Positions 33,770 to 41,753 of a stretch of DNA of 64,000 nt are shown one piece after another (position 1 is the first letter of the stretch; every line of letters begins with the position of its first letter). The notes under the pieces were generated by a model that searched no databases, was not told the origin of the DNA, and saw only the letters and a list, made by a program, of their open reading frames with translations. This DNA is from CANKHA01 sp963750965 (lineage in GTDB: Bacteria; Pseudomonadota; Alphaproteobacteria; Rhizobiales; Xanthobacteraceae). A program made the position numbers and the translations under genes. Location of the stretch: positions 310,001 through 374,000 of the forward strand of contig CAVVSK010000011.1 in assembly GCA_963750965.1 (NCBI GenBank), in the 5' to 3' direction.

Positions 33770-34125
33770 GGTCGGTAGGTATCCGGACAAGAGGCCGGAC
33801 AGCCGCCTGGGGAAGCGAGAGCCTCCTCAAGAAATCTGACCGGCAGCCGGAAGCGAAACCGGTGAACTCCGTTCTCAGCGGGGGACGCGACTTAAAGCAA
33901 CGACGGACGGGCTTCTTGGTCTCTGCCGGCCTTCCAACAGCCGGCCCCGAAACTGAAGAGGCTTGTTTTTCATTGCCGGCCGTGCGGTGCGGGGGTCTCC
34001 TCCAATCCAAGCCAAGGCAGCTTCCGCGGGTTCTCGAACCCTTACCGTCAGGCGCGTATCCACCGCGCGCCACGGAGAGGCCGAAAATCCGCACTTACGA
34101 GGCGATTCGTCGCCTCACGAGCTGT
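33770..34125 (+). ncRNA. Structured leader of ornithine decarboxylase, candidate speF RNA motif
   Basis: About 370 nt without a credible gene lie directly upstream of the decarboxylase start. Several hairpins can be drawn: TCCGG 33782-33786 with CCGGA 33795-33799; CCGG 33847-33850 with CCGG 33859-33862 around an AAGCGAAA loop; GCCGGC 33925-33930 with GCCGGC 33940-33945. The speF motif is a known alphaproteobacterial cis-regulatory RNA, several hundred nt long, found before speF-type ornithine decarboxylase genes. Position, size and host clade fit. I match it by context and visible structure, not by covariance scoring. Exact boundaries are uncertain. Confidence 0.6.
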
Positions 34126-34140
34126 ATGGGGAGAGCGCCG

Positions 34141-35283
34141 ATGACTGCGCGCATCCAGGAGTTTCTGCGCCATCGCCGCGAAAGCGGGCTCGACCGCGAG
34201 GCCTGCCTCGTTGTCGACCTTGAGGTGGTGCGCGACAACTACAATGCCTTCGCCAAGGCTTTGCCCGACACGCGCGTGTTTTACGCGGTGAAGGCCAATC
34301 CGGCGCCGGAGGTGCTCTCGCTGTTGGCCGGGCTCGGCTCCTGCTTCGACACCGCCTCGGTCCCGGAGATCGAGATGGTGCTGGCGGCGGGCGCGGGGGC
34401 CGATCGGATCTCCTATGGCAACACCATCAAGAAAGAGCGCGACATCGCGCGCGCCTTTGAATTGGGGATTCGGCTGTTCGCGGTCGACAGCAAGGCCGAG
34501 GTGGAGAAGATCGCGCGTGCCGCTCCCGGCAGCCGCGTCTTCTGCCGCATCCTGTGCGATGGCGCGGGCGCGGAATGGCCGCTGTCGCGCAAATTCGGCT
34601 GCGAGCCGGCGATGGCGGTGGAGGTGCTGGAGCATGCGCTCCGGCTCGGGCTGGAGCCTTATGGGGTGTCGTTCCATGTCGGCTCGCAGCAGCGCAACCA
34701 GCATGCCTGGGACAAGGCCTTGGCCTCGGCGGCCTCGGTGTTCCGTGAATGCGGCGAGCGCGGCATGAACCTGTCGATGGTCAATCTGGGCGGCGGTTTT
34801 CCGACCAAATACCTGAAGAACGTGCCGACGGTGAAGACCTATGGCTCGGCGATCTTCAAGGCGCTGCGCAAGCACTTCGGCAACCGCATTCCGGAGACCA
34901 TCATCGAGCCGGGCCGCGGCATGGTTGGCAATGCCGGGGTGATCGAGACCGAAGTTGTGCTGGTGTCGAAGAAGGCGGAGGAGGACGACGTGCGCTGGGT
35001 CTATCTCGACATCGGCAAGTTCGGCGGCCTGGCCGAGACCATGGACGAGTCGATCCGCTACCCGATCAAGACCCCGCGGGACGGCGGGGAGCTGGCGCCT
35101 TGCGTGCTGGCCGGGCCGACCTGCGACTCCGCGGACGTGCTCTACGAGAAGCAGCCTTATCCGCTGCCGGTCTCGCTCGAGATCGGCGACAAGCTGCTGA
35201 TCGAGGGCACCGGCGCCTATACCGCGACCTATGCCTCGGTCGCCTTCAACGGCTTCGCGCCGCTAAAGACCTTCCACATCTGA
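34141..35283 (+). CDS. speF: Ornithine decarboxylase, PLP-dependent fold type III (alanine-racemase-like)
   Basis: 380 aa, the length of the short alphaproteobacterial ornithine (or ornithine/lysine) decarboxylases. It makes putrescine. The PLP lysine is Lys51 in FYAVKANP. Further landmarks: SYGNTIKKERDI, SFHVGSQQ, VNLGGGFPTKY, EPGRGMVG (phosphate binding) and GPTCDSADV (catalytic Cys of the partner subunit). Start at 34141 has a GGGGAGA site 7 nt upstream; the open frame extends far upstream through the RNA leader but that part is not family-like. It heads an operon with a GNAT protein and homospermidine synthase. Confidence 0.93.
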   Translation: MTARIQEFLRHRRESGLDREACLVVDLEVVRDNYNAFAKALPDTRVFYAVKANPAPEVLSLLAGLGSCFDTASVPEIEMVLAAGAGADRISYGNTIKKERDIARAFELGIRLFAVDSKAEVEKIARAAPGSRVFCRILCDGAGAEWPLSRKFGCEPAMAVEVLEHALRLGLEPYGVSFHVGSQQRNQHAWDKALASAASVFRECGERGMNLSMVNLGGGFPTKYLKNVPTVKTYGSAIFKALRKHFGNRIPETIIEPGRGMVGNAGVIETEVVLVSKKAEEDDVRWVYLDIGKFGGLAETMDESIRYPIKTPRDGGELAPCVLAGPTCDSADVLYEKQPYPLPVSLEIGDKLLIEGTGAYTATYASVAFNGFAPLKTFHI

Positions 35284-35304
35284 GGTGGGAGAGCTCGAAT
35301 AACC

Positions 35305-35326
35305 GGAAGCCGGTTCGCCGGCTTCC
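35305..35326 (+). promoter_or_regulatory. TTCG-tetraloop hairpin between speF and the GNAT gene
   Basis: GGAAGCCGG-TTCG-CCGGCTTCC, a perfect 9-bp stem with an extra-stable TTCG loop, starts 22 bp after the decarboxylase stop. There is no T-run, so it is more likely to shield upstream mRNA from decay and adjust relative expression than to terminate. Confidence 0.6.
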
Positions 35327-35395
35327 ATCCCGTCACAACAAGTTTGCTGACAACACTCCGCGGGCTGTGCGCCGTGGGAGTGGGAGTGATGCGCG

Positions 35396-35993
35396 ATGAC
35401 TGCTCTGCGGAAAACCTCTGCTGCTATCACCGACGCCGCGCCGTTCGCCATCCGCGCGGAGCGAGCCTCGGACGTTGCCGCGCGCGAAGCGCTGCTCGAT
35501 GCGAGCTTCGGCAGGAACCGCCGCGCGCGCACGTGCCAGCGCCTGCGCGAGGGACGTGCGCCCGCCGACGGTCTTGGCTTTCACGGCGGTTCATCGGGGC
35601 CGTTTGGCCGGTACCGTGCGCTTGTGGCATGTCAGCGCCGGCGGCATTCCCGCGCTGGTGCTCGGGCCGCTGGCGGTTGACAGCGGCTGCCGCAATCTCG
35701 GCATCGGCGCGGCTTTGGTCACGCATGCCTTGGCGGCAGCAAAGGCGCGCGGCCACGGCGCCATTATCCTGCTGGGCGATGCGCCTTACTACGCGCGCTT
35801 TGGCTTCTCGACGGACAAGACTGGAGAACTTGCCCTGCCGGGGCCGTTCGAACGCGAGCGGCTGCTCGGTCTCGAACTGCGCCAGGGCGCCCTCGACGGC
35901 GCGTGGGGAATGATCGTACCGACCGGGATGACAGCGCGTCGCCCGCGGCCAGTTGCCGGGAAAATCCGGCAATTGGCGTCGCAATCGGCTTAA
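35396..35993 (+). CDS. GNAT N-acetyltransferase, interrupted by a one-base frameshift
   Basis: The first half is read from ATG 35396 (APFAIRAERASDVAAREALLDASFG, ending ...LREGRAPADGL), the second half in another frame (AFTAVHRGRLAGTVRLWHVSAGG ... LGIGAALVTHALAAAKARGHGAIILLGDAPYYARFGF). They fuse cleanly if one G is removed in CTTGGCTTTC near 35577, giving a protein of about 198 aa. The product resembles YhbS/predicted N-acetyltransferases with the LGPLAVDSGCRNLGIGAAL acetyl-CoA site. It lies between decarboxylase and homospermidine synthase, so it may acetylate a polyamine; that is inference from position only. Confidence 0.82.
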
Positions 35994-36093
35994 TCAAGCG
36001 GCTTGATTTGAACATCAGGACACGGCATTGCGGGACGCGACGGGCCCGCAACGCCTGTGTCATTGCCGAAGCTATCTTTTTGGAGACCACAGC

Positions 36094-37521
36094 ATGAGCG
36101 CTTTCCCCATCCATGCCAAAATCACGGGGCCGATCGTGATGATCGGCTTCGGCTCCATCGGCAAAGGCACGCTGCCGCTGATCGAACGGCACTTCGAATA
36201 CGACCCGAAGCGGTTTGTCATCATCGATCCGCATGAAGAAGGCGAACTGGCCAAGAAGCACGGCGTGCGCTTCATCAAGGAAGCGGTCACCAAGGACAAT
36301 TACCGGCAGTTGCTGACGCCGCTTCTTACCGCCGGCGGCGGCCAGGGTTTCTGCGTCAATCTCTCGGTCGACACCTCTTCGGTGGCGATCATGGAACTGT
36401 GCCGCGAAATCGGCGCGCTCTATATCGACACGGTGGTCGAGCCCTGGGCCGGTTTCTATTTCGACGATACGCTTGGCCCGGAGAAGCGCACGAATTATGC
36501 GCTGCGCGAAACCTTGCTGGCGGCCAAGCGCAAGAAGCCCGGCGGCCCGACCGCGGTCTCCACCTGCGGCGCCAATCCCGGCATGGTGTCCTGGTTCGTC
36601 AAACAGGCGCTGCTCAACCTCGCGCGCGACCTGAAAGTCGACGCGAAGGAGCCAAAGAGCCGCGAGGAATGGGGCCGGCTGGCGCAGAAGCTCGGCGTCA
36701 AGGGCATCCATATCGCCGAGCGCGACACGCAGCGTTCGAAGAAGCCAAAGCCGCTCGACGTCTTCGTCAATACCTGGTCGGTGGAAGGTTTCGTGTCGGA
36801 AGGCCTGCAGCCGGCCGAGCTCGGCTGGGGCACACACGAGAAATCGATGCCGGGCAATGGGCGCAAGCACAGCGAAGGCTGCCAGGCCGCGATCTATCTG
36901 TTGCAGCCCGGCGCGAATACGCGCGTGCGCTCATGGTGCCCGACGCCGGGACCGCAATACGGCTTCCTGGTCACGCATAACGAGTCGATCTCGATCGCGG
37001 ACTATTTCACCCTGCGCGAGGGCGACAAGGTGGTGTATCGCCCGACCTGCCATTACGCCTATCACCCGGCGAACGACGCGGTGCTGTCGCTGCACGAAAT
37101 GTTCGGGGCCAACGGCAAGATGCAGTCGTCATGGCACATCCTCGACGAGAACGAGATCGTGGACGGGATCGACGAGCTCGGCGTGCTGCTCTACGGCCAC
37201 GGCAAGAATGCCTATTGGTACGGCTCGCAGCTTTCCATCGAGGAAACGCGCGGGCTCGCGCCGTATCAGAATGCCACCGGCCTGCAGGTGTCCTCGGCCG
37301 TGCTCGCGGGCATGGTCTGGGCGCTGGAGAATCCGACTGCCGGCATCGTCGAAGCGGACGAGATGGATTTTCGCCGCTGCCTGGAAATCCAGATGCCTTA
37401 CCTCGGGCCGGTGAAAGGCTATTACACCGACTGGACCCCGCTCACTGGCCGCGGGCAATTGTTCCCCGAGGATCTCGACAAGGACGATCCCTGGCAGTTC
37501 AAGAATGTGCTGGTGATTTAA
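36094..37521 (+). CDS. hss: Homospermidine synthase
   Basis: 475 aa, full family length. It makes homospermidine from two putrescine molecules (or spermidine plus putrescine) with NAD+ as prosthetic redox cofactor. The N-terminal Rossmann motif IVMIGFGSIGKGTLPLIERHF begins at about residue 15; other conserved blocks are CVNLSVDTSSVAIMELC, TVVEPWAGFYFD, STCGANPGMVSWFVKQAL and the C-terminal PYLGPVKGYYTDWTPL. Start at 36094 follows TTGGAG. Putrescine from the upstream decarboxylase is its substrate, so the two steps are linked in one operon. sym-Homospermidine is the typical polyamine of rhizobia and their relatives. Confidence 0.97.
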   Translation: MSAFPIHAKITGPIVMIGFGSIGKGTLPLIERHFEYDPKRFVIIDPHEEGELAKKHGVRFIKEAVTKDNYRQLLTPLLTAGGGQGFCVNLSVDTSSVAIMELCREIGALYIDTVVEPWAGFYFDDTLGPEKRTNYALRETLLAAKRKKPGGPTAVSTCGANPGMVSWFVKQALLNLARDLKVDAKEPKSREEWGRLAQKLGVKGIHIAERDTQRSKKPKPLDVFVNTWSVEGFVSEGLQPAELGWGTHEKSMPGNGRKHSEGCQAAIYLLQPGANTRVRSWCPTPGPQYGFLVTHNESISIADYFTLREGDKVVYRPTCHYAYHPANDAVLSLHEMFGANGKMQSSWHILDENEIVDGIDELGVLLYGHGKNAYWYGSQLSIEETRGLAPYQNATGLQVSSAVLAGMVWALENPTAGIVEADEMDFRRCLEIQMPYLGPVKGYYTDWTPLTGRGQLFPEDLDKDDPWQFKNVLVI

Positions 37522-37537
37522 CAAGGTGGAGCGGAAC

Positions 37538-37732
37538 ATGCGCACGGCCGCTTTTTTCGCTGGAATGCTTTTGCTGCTGCTCGGCCTGCTTTGGATCGGA
37601 CAGGGCACCGGTTATTTCCCCTATCCGTCCCACAGCTTCATGATCAGCGAAATGACCTGGGCCTACCGCGGAGCCGGCGCTGCGCTGGCGGGGCTCATCG
37701 TCATCCTGATCTCGCGCAGGCTCGGGCGCTGA
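37538..37732 (+). CDS. Small two-helix membrane protein
   Basis: 64 aa from the ATG at 37538 (GGTGGAG site), 16 bp after hss. Two hydrophobic helices (TAAFFAGMLLLLLGLLWIG and AYRGAGAALAGLIVILI) are joined by a loop with aromatic and Pro residues (GYFPYPSHSFMISEMTW) and followed by a basic end. The function is unknown. The short distance to hss suggests cotranscription with the polyamine genes. Confidence 0.68.
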   Translation: MRTAAFFAGMLLLLLGLLWIGQGTGYFPYPSHSFMISEMTWAYRGAGAALAGLIVILISRRLGR

Positions 37733-37851
37733 TCTCGCCGCCGCATTCTGTCGCCCCCTCTGGCAAGCCCACCTGGATTCGTGCATGAATCGGCGCAACC
37801 CCCCGGACACGCGACGATCACGGAGGGATCTTGCACCATGGAGGAAGCGGA

Positions 37852-38931
37852 ATGCGGCGTCTCGGCCTGGTTTGCGCAAGTCTGTTGGCGGTTTCCGTCC
37901 CGCTGACGAACGCCTTCGCTGAAAGCGTCGAAGAATTTTACAAAGGCCGCCAGGTGACTGTCATCGTCACCGGCGCCACCGGCTCGATCTACGATCTCTC
38001 GGCCCGCCTCGTCACCCGTTACATGTCCGAATACATTCCTGGCAAGCCGACGATGGTGGTCAAGATGATGACCGGCGGCGGTCACCTGATCGGCACCAAC
38101 TGGCTCTATAACGTCGCACCGCGCGACGGCTCGGTGCTGGCCTCGATCGGCGAAGCCATTCCGCTCACCCAGGTGCTGGAACCGGAGAAAGTCAAATTCG
38201 ATGTCAGCAAGTTCAACTGGCTCGGCAATCCGGGGCTAAGCAACCTTGTTCTGTCGACCTGGGCCGACAAGGGCGTTAAAACCATTGAAGAGGCGAAGAA
38301 AAAGGAAGTCATCATTGGCGCCGGCGGGCCGACCTCGCCGTCCGGCCAAATTCCGCGCGCGCTCAACAACGTCGTGGGCACCAAGTTCAAGATCATCGTC
38401 GGCTTCCCCTCCACCTCAATCGATCTCGCCATGGAGCGCGGCGAGGTGGACGGGCGCGGCAGCGCGCAGGTAAGCTGGTGGAAGACCGGGCGTCCGCATT
38501 GGGTGGCGGAGAACAAGCTCAATCATCTGGTGCAATGGGGCCAGAAGCGCGATCCGGATCTTCCCAACGTGCCGCTGTTGACCGAGCTCGCGAGCAATGA
38601 AGCGGAGCGGCAGGTCTTCGCGCTGCTGTCCTCCACCGTCATCGTCGGCCGGCCGATCCTGACCACGCCGGACGTGCCGGCGGACCGCCTCGCCGCACTG
38701 AAAGAAGCCTTCGCCAAGACGATGAAGGACCCACACTTCCTGGAGGAAGCCAAGAAGCTCAACCTCGAGATCAATCCGCTTTATGCCGATGAGATGCAGA
38801 AGCTGATCAACGATGTGATCGCCACCAAGCCGGAAGTGGTGACGCTCGCCAAGGCCGCCATCACCGAGGGTGAGGTCTTTGACTGCAAGAAACTGGTGAA
38901 AGACGCAGGTCTCTGCGAAGAGAAGAAATAG
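37852..38931 (+). CDS. Bug/TctC-family periplasmic solute-binding protein
   Basis: 359 aa from ATG 37852 (GGAGGAAG site), with signal peptide MRRLGLVCASLLAVSVPLTN. Bug features: EFYKGRQVTVIVTGATGSIYD, ARLVTRYMSEYIPGKPTMVV, LNNVVGTKFKIIVGFPSTSIDLAMERGEVDG. Two C-terminal cysteines (FDCKKLVKDAGLCEEKK) are unusual for the family and could form a disulfide. The usual GG of the ligand loop is replaced by ATGSIYD, so its ligand may differ from those of its paralogues. The VOC gene starts 16 bp downstream in the same operon. No TctA/TctB gene is near. Confidence 0.92.
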   Translation: MRRLGLVCASLLAVSVPLTNAFAESVEEFYKGRQVTVIVTGATGSIYDLSARLVTRYMSEYIPGKPTMVVKMMTGGGHLIGTNWLYNVAPRDGSVLASIGEAIPLTQVLEPEKVKFDVSKFNWLGNPGLSNLVLSTWADKGVKTIEEAKKKEVIIGAGGPTSPSGQIPRALNNVVGTKFKIIVGFPSTSIDLAMERGEVDGRGSAQVSWWKTGRPHWVAENKLNHLVQWGQKRDPDLPNVPLLTELASNEAERQVFALLSSTVIVGRPILTTPDVPADRLAALKEAFAKTMKDPHFLEEAKKLNLEINPLYADEMQKLINDVIATKPEVVTLAKAAITEGEVFDCKKLVKDAGLCEEKK

Positions 38932-38947
38932 GCGTAGGAGAGAAACA

Positions 38948-39767
38948 GTGTTCGCACAAATCAATCATATGGCGATGGTCAGTCCGATCTATCCGATGCT
39001 GGCCAAGTTCTACGAGGCCTATTTCGGGCTGAAGCCCTCGGGCAAGACCAGCCGGCCGCTGAATGCGGTGACGGTCGGCGACGGTTATGTCGGATTGAAC
39101 ATCAATCCGCTGCGCGACGGCTATGTCGGCGGGCTCGACCATTTCGGCATGGTGGTCGAGGACCTGGACAAGGTGATGGAGCGGGCGCGGTCGAAATTCC
39201 CCAACGCCGCAATCGTCAAGCGTCCTTCCACGCGGCCTTTTGCGCAATACAGCGCGCACGATCCGGACGGCAACGTGTTCGATCTGGCGCAGAGAAGTGA
39301 GAGTGACAAGCTGGTGGGCGTCTACGCCGAACAGGTCTCAGGCAACGGTGACGGGAAGCAGTACCCACCTGAACAAGTTCGCCGTCCGCACCCTACATGC
39401 CGAGAAATGCGCGGAATTCTATGCCGATGTGTTCGATCTCAAGCCGCTCAACAAGAAGGACGGCGACGGCTATCACCTAAGTGACGGGCGCGTCACGCTC
39501 TCGATCCTGCCGTGGTCGATCCCGATCTTCGAAAACATGGGCATCAAGCGCCCGGGCCCGGACCATATCGGCTTCAAGGTCGAGAATATCGACGAGTTCA
39601 AGAAGCACGTTCAGACCACGGCCGGGATGAACACCTATCTGATGCCGATGCCGCTCGGCGGCAGCAAGGAAGCCGAAGCGCGCAAGAGCTTCCTGGCTAA
39701 GACGGCGGGGGGCAAATATCAGATGGCCGATCCCGGCGGCGTCTGGATCGACGTCACTGACGAGTGA
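38948..39767 (+). CDS. Two-domain VOC protein, interrupted by a one-base frameshift
   Basis: Starts with GTG 38948 behind TAGGAGAG. Domain 1 (INHMAMVSPIYPMLAKFYEAYFGL ... GLDHFGMVVEDLDKVM ... FAQYSAHDPDGNVFDL) and domain 2 (LNKFAVRTLHAEKCAEFYADVFDL ... GPDHIGFKVENIDEF ... MADPGGVWIDVTDE) are both complete but lie in different frames. Removing one C from the CCC at 39364-39366 joins them into a 272-aa protein through the linker ...SGNGDGKQYHLNKF. A tandem VOC arrangement is typical of extradiol-type dioxygenases and dehydratases. Cotranscribed with the upstream Bug gene. Confidence 0.83.
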
Positions 39768-39794
39768 CCGCGAGCGAGAAATTTGTTCTTCGCT

Positions 39795-39817
39795 ATGCCC
39801 GGGCTCGTCCCGGGCAT
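39795..39817. repeat. Palindrome ATGCCCGGG...CCCGGGCAT
   Basis: 9-bp arms around a CTCGT-type centre, just after the VOC gene. Same class as the intergenic palindromes common in this clade; it may also act as a transcript 3' hairpin. Confidence 0.6.
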
Positions 39818-39846
39818 GACGTTTAGGTGGGCAGTGCATTTGTTCT

Positions 39847-39869
39847 CCCTCTCCCCGTGGGGGAGAGGG
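39847..39869. repeat. Hairpin repeat, copy A
   Basis: CCCTCTCCCC / GGGGAGAGGG with a GTG-centred loop. A second copy lies at 39967-39987. Between them are partly complementary stretches (GGTGAGGGGG and CCCTCACCC), so the whole 39.85-39.99 kb segment can fold on itself. Confidence 0.65.
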
Positions 39870-39966
39870 ATGGGGTGAGGGGGTTCAAGTCCGAAGTTAA
39901 GTCCCTACGCCCTCACCCGGCTCGCACGCGTCAAGCCTGACTGCGTAAACTGTCTGGTGCTCGCCA

Positions 39967-39987
39967 CCCTCTCCCCACGGGAGAGGG
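39967..39987. repeat. Hairpin repeat, copy B
   Basis: CCCTCTCCCC ACG GGAGAGGG, near-identical to copy A, ending 6 bp before the stop of the ThDP enzyme gene. May serve as a bidirectional 3'-end structure between two convergent operons. Confidence 0.65.
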
Positions 39988-39992
39988 AAAGA

Positions 39993-41753
39993 CTAGCCCG
40001 GCCCGCGGCACACCACGTTCAGCAGCGCCTGCCGCTTCTCATCGGAGATCACCTTGAGCGCGCGCTCGATCGCCTTCGGCAAGGCCGCCGGATCGGTGAC
40101 TTGCTCGCCATGGCCGCCGGCCACTTCCACCGCCTTTTCAAACTTCAGTGCCGGATCGAAATAGGTCAGCGGCTCGCGGTTGCTCTTGGCGGCAAATCCG
40201 TCCGGATAGACTTCGCGCGTGTTGCGCTTCACCGCGCCCCACATCTGGTTATTGAACACCACCGTGAGGATCGGCAGCTTCTCCGCGGCGGAAACGTAAT
40301 GCGCGGGAACTGGATTGCCGAACATATAGGCCCCGTCACCGCATGTGCAGATCACGAGCTTGTCACCCACCGCCGCTTTGATGCCGAGCGCGGTGCCAAG
40401 GCCCCAACCAAGCGCACCGGCAGCACCAGAACTGTAAAAAGTGCCCGGCTTGCTGAAGCTGAGATGCTCCCAGCTGATCGGGGATTCCTTGATGACGATG
40501 GCGTCCTGCCCTTTCACCTCATTAAGGCAATGTGTGATCCAGGCCGGATGCATCGGCGTGGCGTCCTTCGCCTTCACCAACATTGCCGCCCATTTCTCGC
40601 GCTGCGCGGCGCGCTCTTCAGCCAAGCGCTTGCGCCGTCCCGCGATGCGGTCGCGCGCGGCGCCCTGACGGGACATCAGCGCCTCGGTCAGTGCCGGCAG
40701 GGTCGCGCTCAGCACGCCCGAGATCGCCAGATCGCAGGTGAAGCCGCGGATCGGATAAGAGGAGAAGATCGGATCGACGCCGATATGGATCACCTTGGCA
40801 TCGCGCGGCGGCGCCTTCTTGCTGGGAATCCAAGGCACGTCGCATTCGGCCACGATCACCAGGTCGGCATTCGCAAGTAACGCATCCGGCTCGTAGCCCA
40901 GATGCATGCGATGATCGGTCGGCAGGCACATGTAGCGCGGCTTGCGCTGCGTCACCGGGATCGCGAAGCAATCCGCCAGAGCAGCGAGCTTGGCCACCTC
41001 ACCTTCGTCGCGGCCGGCGCTGGACGTGACCAGAACCGGGCGCTCCGCGCGCGCGATCAGCTCGGCCGCTTCATCGATGGCGCGCGGATCGGGATGCGGC
41101 GCCGACGGAGTGGCGTGGCGCGAAGGCGAGGTATAGATGAAATTAGATACCGGCGACGCCAAAACTTCGCGCGGCAGCGTCAGGTAGATCGGCCCCTTCG
41201 GCTCCGCCGTGGCGACGTTGATGGCGCGGTCGACGGTCGCTTCGAGCACATGCGCATTCGGCAGCTCGTAATCCCACTTGGTGAATTCCCGTACCATCGC
41301 ACCCTGGTCGCGCATCTCCTGCGGCCAATGGATCTCTCCGGTGCGCTCACCGGTCGCTCCGCCTTCCTCGGCATACGGCGTGCGGCCGGCGGTAAACAAG
41401 ACCGGGATGTTGCCGCGCCAGCAATTCATCAGGCCGGCGATCGCATTGGCGGTGCCAACATTGACGTGCACCATCACGAGCTGCGGCTTGCCGGTCTTGA
41501 GGTAATAGCCGAGCGCCATGCAGATCGCGACGTTCTCATGCGGGACTGTCACCGGCCTCGGCACCCGCGTGCCATGGGCCTCAGCTTTCGCCAGCGCCTC
41601 GATCAGCGGGGCGAAATCGGTCCCGGCATTGGCAAAGAGGTAATCGACGCCACGGTCGGCAAGCAGTGCGAGATACGCATCAGCCGTCGTTCCCGAGGAA
41701 ATGGTCTTTACAGGAACAGTGCCATCTGCGGCGGGCGGGCGGGCAGTTGTCAT
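39993..41753 (-). CDS. Thiamine-diphosphate-dependent enzyme, acetolactate-synthase/benzoylformate-decarboxylase-like
   Basis: 586 aa with the three-domain layout of the family. The N-terminal PYR domain has VDYLFANAGTDFAPLIEAL and the catalytic glutamate in VTVPHENVAICMALGYY; the central TPP_enzyme_M region is around ERPVLVTSSAGRDEGEV; the C-terminal PP domain has the ThDP/Mg motif CGDGAYMFGNP ... VVFNNQMW. It may decarboxylate or ligate a 2-keto acid; the substrate is not known. The start ATG (41753) overlaps the stop of the upstream binding-protein gene (ATGA). Last gene of a three-gene operon with a binding protein and a Bug protein. Confidence 0.9.
   Translation of the reverse strand: MTTARPPAADGTVPVKTISSGTTADAYLALLADRGVDYLFANAGTDFAPLIEALAKAEAHGTRVPRPVTVPHENVAICMALGYYLKTGKPQLVMVHVNVGTANAIAGLMNCWRGNIPVLFTAGRTPYAEEGGATGERTGEIHWPQEMRDQGAMVREFTKWDYELPNAHVLEATVDRAINVATAEPKGPIYLTLPREVLASPVSNFIYTSPSRHATPSAPHPDPRAIDEAAELIARAERPVLVTSSAGRDEGEVAKLAALADCFAIPVTQRKPRYMCLPTDHRMHLGYEPDALLANADLVIVAECDVPWIPSKKAPPRDAKVIHIGVDPIFSSYPIRGFTCDLAISGVLSATLPALTEALMSRQGAARDRIAGRRKRLAEERAAQREKWAAMLVKAKDATPMHPAWITHCLNEVKGQDAIVIKESPISWEHLSFSKPGTFYSSGAAGALGWGLGTALGIKAAVGDKLVICTCGDGAYMFGNPVPAHYVSAAEKLPILTVVFNNQMWGAVKRNTREVYPDGFAAKSNREPLTYFDPALKFEKAVEVAGGHGEQVTDPAALPKAIERALKVISDEKRQALLNVVCRGPG

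Noticed and set aside
33643..34140. In-frame N-terminal extension of ornithine decarboxylase by 166 codons
   Set aside because: The extra part is not decarboxylase-like, overlaps the structured leader, and the ATG at 34141 has a good ribosome site.
39957..40880. 307-codon + strand ORF
   Set aside because: Antisense to the ThDP enzyme gene; composition is that of a shadow frame.
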